Below are positions 62,517-64,000 of a DNA stretch of 64,000 nucleotides, piece after piece. The notes under the pieces are model-generated. The model was not told the DNA's origin and did no database searches. It worked only from the letters and a program-made list of their open reading frames with translations. The position numbers were made by a program, and so were the translations under genes. Each line of letters begins with the position of its first letter. Position 1 is the first letter of the stretch. This stretch comes from Apis mellifera (lineage: Eukaryota; Arthropoda; Insecta; Hymenoptera; Apidae), in NCBI RefSeq assembly GCF_003254395.2, contig NC_037640.1, positions 11,077,789-11,141,788 on the forward strand, read 5' to 3'.

Positions 62517-64000
62517 TACGTTGAGAAGAAAGATATATTAGAGAATGGAGAGAGATTCCTCGATTCGGTTCCTCGTTCTTCGGGACGAATATATATTTCG
62601 CAAAGGACAAACGAGTAAAGTCTCGACGCCAAGGCAAACAGAATAGGTTATTTCTGTCTTTCGTCGTGGCTTGCGCGGAAATTCATGCTTACCTAATAAA
62701 GCCAACATGGAGGGAGACGACAAGCGCGGTTTGAAGAGACGGTTTCGTTGTATTTCTCAGGCAAAGTTTCGGATCCGGGAGAGGCGCGATGCCACCCCAA
62801 ATAACGAGGGTGCAATTTGTCGTCGCGTGCAATATTAAAACCGTCCCCTCTTTTGTTACGAAGCTTCTGCAGCCTAGCATTCCTCTCTCTCACCATTGTT
62901 GCATGCAGTACCTCGTTATTACCTATGTAAAATACTTTTTCGAAAAAAATAAACCATTTTTATTCTTCTTTCTTTTGTCCAAAAACGAAAAAGAAAAGGT
63001 TAAAATTATTCGTTCGATCGAGAATCGTTGAGGAATCTATTTTTAAAATCTGTTTTTTATTTATAATTGAATTCCTTTCTGTTTTAATAAAAGAAGCACG
63101 ATAGGTTATTTTTCATTTTCTTTTTTCTCTGTCGATAATTTCGAACGAGAAAAGAGTCGGCGCACAAAAGCGTCCCGTGCCGATAATAATATCCCATAAA
63201 AATATACACGCGTCGACTATGCATCGGAGAAAAAAACTTCATCGAACAAAAGTATCGATCCGGATTAATCGCGTAGCCAACTTTTTCTCTTCTTCTTCCT
63301 TTACACTTTGACGATATCAACGTCGATATCGATCGCGGTCGATCAAAGGGTTGCCGAAAAAAAGAAGAGAGAGACGAAAAAAGAAAAAAGAGAAGAGAAA
63401 AGCAAAAAAGCAGCGGATTACCCCGTCAAAGCAATGGGAATCAATTAAAGCACTTAAAGGCACGTGACTCGTGCGTAATACAGCGAATTTTCGAGCGCAT
63501 TATTCCGTCGGAGAAAATGGGCCTCCTCCTCCTCCTCCCCCAATCGGGAAAAAGGGGCTGGTTAATAGACGTATCCTCCCTCCCCTTGTGATGGACGCAG
63601 AGGGAGGGTGAAAAAACGAAACGAGCGCGGCGGTGTAACCCTCAAGGGGATTGATTCGTGGAGGAGCGAGGGGAAGAAGGGTTGGTTATCGATTGCTCGC
63701 ACGCATCTACGCGCGAGAGGAGTCCCCCATCCTTCATCTTTCCATACCCCCTCCCCGTTGGATTTTTCCTGGATCGGTTTCCCCTCAAGATTTTTGCCCA
63801 ACAAATTCGAGGGGTTCCTTCTTCGTAAAATTTCATCGATCCATCGTGCCAACTGAGCGTTATATAAAAGATAGAGCGTTGTGTCACGTATCATAAATAT
63901 TTCTTCTTTTTTTCCTTTAATTGTTGCGTTGGACGTAGAAGAAAGATTCTTTTATCTGTAAAAATTTCATCTATCGATTGTGCCAACTTACATAAAAGAT
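62517..64000. other. Non-coding sequence to the window end
   Basis: CpG-rich with purine and pyrimidine tracts (63355-63405, 63520-63540). A GC-rich patch spans 63440-63760. The phrase ATCTATCGATTGTGCCAAC near the end echoes ATCGATCCATCGTGCCAAC at about 63833, suggesting a tandem repeat that starts at the edge and continues outside. No supported gene. Confidence 0.45.

Noticed and set aside
1..64000. tRNA and known microRNA genes
   Set aside because: By-eye scan for GGTTCGA-type B boxes and familiar miRNA sequences found no convincing case; a covariance-model search was not possible.

Overview
The window looks like nuclear DNA of a honeybee (Apis) or a close relative. It is AT-rich, has short introns with GT/AG borders, carries three conserved animal genes, and ends in a long CpG-rich non-coding tract with a mariner transposon. 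No bacterial operons, rRNA, tRNA or CRISPR array were seen.

Region 1 (1-16.1 kb) is a compact gene block. The last four coding exons of the BET-bromodomain gene fs(1)h (BRD4-like long isoform) run on + from 314 to 1525, followed by a long AT-rich probable 3' UTR and flank to about 6.8 kb. Argininosuccinate synthase faces it on - (7793-9678). Eight exons join in frame to exactly 412 codons, the length of human ASS1. Next on - is Rop/Munc18-1 (11228-16078), the syntaxin-binding protein for vesicle fusion. Its exons join in frame to 585 codons. Rop has two alternative versions of one 104-nt exon (13619-13722 and 14036-14139), encoding 35-residue segments that are 27/35 identical. Either one keeps the frame; both or neither breaks it.

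Region 2 (16.8-17.3 kb) is a CpG-rich 5' region on +. It has a candidate initiator and a short first coding exon (17253-17301) ending at a GTGAGT donor. The gene was not recognised and no second exon was found. The remaining 47 kb could be its first intron or intergenic DNA.

Region 3 (17.3-64 kb) has no recognised host protein-coding exon. It holds at least seven tandem-repeat arrays with units of about 100-340 bp, most of them unrelated by eye (22.5-23.3, 25.3-27.0, 29.7-30.8, 31.2-32.4, 33.9-35.6, 37.6-38.8 and 39.7-41.5 kb). It also has a pair of arrays in opposite orientation at 46.6-46.9 and 48.0-48.6 kb around a CpG-poor island, a 930-bp internally deleted mariner (57291-58220), CT/GA microsatellites, and a 233-bp duplication at 62.1-62.5 kb. 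Several GC/CpG-rich patches look like candidate regulatory DNA, but this cannot be settled from sequence alone.

The three recognised genes have no shared pathway: chromatin reader, arginine biosynthesis and synaptic exocytosis. The best leads are the Rop exon pair, the mariner reduced to TIRs plus an intact catalytic domain, the oppositely oriented repeat arms, and the repeat cluster itself.
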